Below are positions 62,901 through 64,000 of a DNA stretch of 64,000 nucleotides, one piece after another (the stretch's first letter is position 1; every line of letters starts with the position of its first letter). A program made the translations under genes and the position numbers. This DNA comes from Hyalella azteca (taxonomy: Eukaryota > Arthropoda > Malacostraca > Amphipoda > Hyalellidae): assembly GCF_000764305.2 (NCBI RefSeq), contig NW_025932753.1:372001-436000 (forward strand), written 5' to 3'. The notes beneath the pieces were generated by a model, which did no database searches, was not told where the DNA came from, and saw nothing but the letters and a program-made list of their open reading frames with translations.

Positions 62901-64000
62901 GTTTTGTTGCTCAGCGTCGCGACGATTTGGGTAAAATGTACTGTGACGATGTTAAGTTCTCTAGATAATCGTGCGTATGAATGTAAGCTATTGAAACTTG
63001 CTTCTTACAGTGGAAGGAGGTGAAGCCTGGGTCTACGCGTTTCCTGAAAGAGGGCACTCGAGTGTGCTGCTTTTGGTCACAGCAATACCGCGCTCTCTAC
63101 TCTGGTAACTAAATTGTATAAACTGATAAGAATATATTATATATTTTATTTTGATTTTGTTTTTGTTGTCCCTGATTGTTCACTATCTAATTTACTTCTA
63201 AGCTTAGCCTCAATCATATCATCGTATGTCCATAGCCCAACGATTCCCGGTGTTTTTGCACCTAGGCTTTTCTTTGATACTAAGCCCAACCTAACCTAGC
63301 CTAGCCGAACTAAATCTAACCTAACTACGCCTACCAAAATCACAGTTAATCATATATTCGCAGGCACGGTGGGCTCGCCGAGCTCTTCCCCCGCTCACAG
63401 CGACGCGTCTTCCCTCCATAACTTCGTTAACGTGGAATTCGACGACGGCGACTCCGGCCGCATACACGTGGACGACATCAGGCTCCTGCCACCAGACTAT
63501 CCCGTCACTGGTGAGACATGCGCTCCACTCCAGGCTTGTCAGATGGTCTTTTTTAAAGACAAATTTTGTGATTTACTTTTTTTCTATTGCGTTTGCCGGG
63601 AGAACTTTTTAATGGTGGTACTTCCTTAGTAAATTTTAAAAATTACGAACAAAAATACGAAACTTTGCAACTTGCTAAAGTTATTTTACGTTGTGTTGGT
63701 GATCTTGTTTGGGTTTTTAATTGGTTCATTCATATAGCTTACCCGATGTTGCACTTCTGTAATTCATTGTTATATATGTGATTCTTTTTGAAATTTTGTG
63801 CCTGTTACTGAACGTGAATGTTTTTGATAACTTTTGTGATTTAATAAAAATATAAAGTAATTTTATGTGATACATACTAAATTTTTTAATATTTATCGTA
63901 AAGTATACTGATGCTTACTACCTATTGCATTTATTTTTCCAGTTCCTAAACCAAATCCCCTGCTGACGTTGTGCACGCGGAAGCGAAGAGCCCCTCAAAG
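52623..64000 (+). CDS. wge: winged eye / BAHCC1 / TNRC18 family chromatin protein, 3' end beyond window
   Basis: Joined exons: 52623-53907, 54836-55132, 55271-55393, 56246-59736, 60439-60519, 60887-61152, 61647-61951, 62287-62564, 63011-63104, 63364-63510 and 63943 onward. All junctions keep frame and use GT-AG ends. Residues below are numbered from the Met at 52623. The family call rests on the Tudor-like module (about residues 1983-2122), with DDGLLYAGSV, IDGERG, EGTRVC, WSQ, VEFDDGDSGRI and IRLLPPDY, which I recognise from vertebrate TNRC18 and BAHCC1. Supporting it are a coiled coil (about 1463-1495), an AT-hook at 1681-1689 and the Ser-rich body. Family members are large nuclear proteins with a C-terminal BAH domain that reads methylated histone tails and acts in gene silencing; Drosophila winged eye was found through eye-to-wing transformation. 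The BAH domain is not in view. Upstream coding exons may exist, so the true start is unsettled. Confidence 0.88.
54836..55132 (+). CDS. wge: wge homologue exon B: Ser/Thr/Pro/His-rich
   Basis: The exon lies between a (GT)n-TTGCAG acceptor and a GTGGGT donor at 55133, and is phase 1 at both ends, so it could be skipped without a frameshift. It encodes residues 429-527, almost entirely Ser, Thr, Pro and His, with short motifs such as HWPLPPTPCTPTMP and MSPSLSHHTPHH. An unrelated open frame in the next register is a shadow of the biased composition. No domain is visible; it looks like disordered linker. Confidence 0.78.
55271..55393 (+). CDS. wge: wge homologue exon C: small Gly-rich to hydrophobic exon
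   Basis: The 123-nt exon starts after TTAAAG and ends before GTAAAT, phase 1 on both sides. It encodes residues 528-568: a Gly/Ser run (MGGLDATSGGSSSGPA) and then a more ordered stretch, FVTDPISRHLILVHHAALQ. Its GC content is clearly above the flanking introns. The intron to the right carries a 72-bp tandem repeat (55587-55930). Confidence 0.77.
55587..55930 (+). repeat. 72-bp tandem repeat, five degenerate copies, in a wge intron
   Basis: Copies begin at TGAATG near 55587, 55659, 55731, 55808 and 55879. Each contains a TTATCATTAAT core, a CATAAGG or CATTAGG segment and GTGAGTGCTTTCAA. Spacing is 71-77 bases and the copies have diverged by point changes. It lies in the intron between exons C and D. 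Confidence 0.8.
56246..59736 (+). CDS. wge: wge homologue exon D: giant central exon with xDLS motifs, SUMO sites, coiled coil and AT-hook
   Basis: This 3,491-nt exon runs from a TTGCAG acceptor to a perfect GAG/GTAAGT donor and encodes residues 569-1732. In order it shows: Met/Pro/Leu-rich WGYSGVAPLMSPQML; LKME with Lys 647; paired IKKE/IKEE with Lys 928 and 932; VDLS at 949; IKQE with Lys 970; a Ser/Thr/Val run; ALDLSGLELLSRSV at 1130; PLDLSLGMSKK at 1380, a canonical PxDLS; a Leu-rich coiled coil, ENMRRQLVVLAKQYREKVRQ, near 1468; a basic Arg/Ser/Lys stretch fit for nuclear import; and an AT-hook KRKPGRPKK at 1681. An exon this large in mid-gene is typical of the family. Shadow frames inside it are not genes. 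Confidence 0.9.
60439..60519 (+). CDS. wge: wge homologue exon E: 27-codon acidic exon
   Basis: The exon follows a TTTTCCCCAG acceptor and precedes GTAAGA. It is 81 nt, phase 0 at both ends, and encodes residues 1733-1759 (IICDAVDSSDAGDNSCDETN), acidic and without Lys. Being a whole number of codons, it could be an optional cassette. The 702-base intron before it is AT-rich with TA-rich runs near 60190-60250. Confidence 0.75.
60887..61152 (+). CDS. wge: wge homologue exon F: basic region
   Basis: The exon lies between AACACAG and GTGCGT, entering in phase 0 and leaving in phase 2. It encodes residues 1760-1847, with a Ser/Thr/Pro segment and then a strongly basic, helix-prone stretch: KRRKVGG, TRRAIMRDKAKRKTDVEQ and QHQMEALFR. 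KRRK and KAKRK look like nuclear localisation signals, and the tail of the exon may form a helix continuing into the next exon. Confidence 0.82.
61647..61951 (+). CDS. wge: wge homologue exon G: acidic linker with two SUMO-consensus lysines
   Basis: The acceptor is TGGGCAG and the donor GTCAGT; the exon enters in phase 2 and leaves in phase 1. It encodes residues 1848-1949: a short basic start (SLKKRS), an acidic block (HDESEEEQDGDYDSDQ), an Ala/Ser/Val linker, and two psi-K-x-E motifs, VKTE (Lys 1920) and VKEE (Lys 1944). GC content and GC at third positions are far above the introns. Confidence 0.83.
62287..62564 (+). CDS. wge: wge homologue exon H: first Tudor-like unit
   Basis: The exon starts after CTATAG (phase 1) and ends before GTCAGT (phase 0), residues 1950-2042. 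From about 1983 it reads LVKGCRVLLLRDDGLLYAGS, then ISPPNLYGLLIDGERG and IYCAEELLTQA. The order of basic strand, D-D-G-L-x-Y turn, S-P-P-x-x-Y and I-D-G-E-R-G is the signature of the TNRC18/BAHCC1 Tudor-like domain and is the strongest evidence for the gene's identity. Studies of BAHCC1 describe a Tudor-type histone-binding function for this part; which mark this protein prefers cannot be read from sequence. Confidence 0.92.
63011..63104 (+). CDS. wge: wge homologue exon I: second Tudor-like unit, N-terminal half
   Basis: The exon lies between CTTCTTACAG and GTAACT, entering in phase 0 and leaving in phase 1, residues 2043-2073: VKPGSTRFLKEGTRVCCFWS, then QQYRALYSG. The EGTRVC, WSQ and LYSG pattern matches the second half of the family's double Tudor module. 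Confidence 0.9.
63287..63325 (+). repeat. short CCTAA-rich interstitial stretch
   Basis: The sequence contains CCAACCTAACCTAGCCTAG and CTAACCTAAC. The pentamer CCTAA is the complement of the arthropod telomere unit TTAGG. The stretch is degenerate and sits 40-75 bases before an exon acceptor, so it could equally be simple pyrimidine-rich intron sequence. Confidence 0.4.
63364..63510 (+). CDS. wge: wge homologue exon J: second Tudor-like unit, C-terminal half
   Basis: The exon follows TTCGCAG, ends before GTGAGA, and is phase 1 at both ends, residues 2074-2122. After a Ser-rich insert it reads FVNVEFDDGDSGRIHVDDIR then LLPPDYPV. V-E-F-D-D-G-D-S-G-R-I and the following L-L-P-P-D-Y are near-invariant family motifs, in line with the preceding exon. 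The upstream intron ends with a short CCTAA-type stretch (63287-63325). Confidence 0.92.
63943..64000 (+). CDS. wge: wge homologue exon K, cut by the window edge
   Basis: A good pyrimidine-rich acceptor (TTTATTTTTCCAG) opens an exon that completes a Val codon and reads PKPNPLLTLCTRKRRAPQ to the last base. The basic TRKRR is in keeping with the position just after the Tudor-like module. The rest of the exon, and the BAH domain expected further on, are outside the window. Confidence 0.82.

Overview
The window is eukaryotic nuclear DNA: AT-rich, intron-split, and full of minisatellites and dispersed repeats, with no operons or bacterial-style genes. The one clear gene encodes a metazoan chromatin protein. 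Intron sizes, repeat content and a short CCTAA-type stretch fit an arthropod. A crustacean is my guess, from general impression only.

From about 52.3 kb to the right edge lies a plus-strand gene of the winged eye / BAHCC1 / TNRC18 family. At least eleven coding exons can be joined with matching phases and mostly good splice sites. They give about 2,140 residues before the window cuts the gene off. The readable protein has a Ser/Pro-rich N-terminal half, repeated x-D-L-S motifs including a canonical PLDLS, several SUMO-consensus lysines, a short coiled coil, an AT-hook, an acidic stretch, and the family's Tudor-like module split over three exons. The BAH domain expected at the C-terminus would lie beyond the window.

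The first 52 kb holds no gene I can name. It carries at least fifteen tandem arrays with units from 12 to about 170 bp. Several have units divisible by three, which produces long but meaningless open frames. Three arrays are unusual in motif content: a 32-bp array with seven CACGTG E-boxes, a 47-bp array whose units combine GATA, forkhead and E-box cores, and a 33-bp array that folds into a hairpin in every unit. Dispersed elements include a foldback element with 13-bp inverted repeats around a CCGTCTGT microsatellite, a CAGGGTTGCC-ended element resembling a hAT-type MITE, and two decayed tRNA-derived sequences.

Weak signs of other genes exist in this part: a few exon-like segments with reasonable splice sites (936-1028, 2197-2297, 5013-5100, 30069-30172, 35270-35345 on plus) and a tiny two-exon basic ORF with a TATA box on minus (16745-17073). 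None is recognisable by family, and open frames of this size occur by chance in DNA of this composition, so all are given low confidence.
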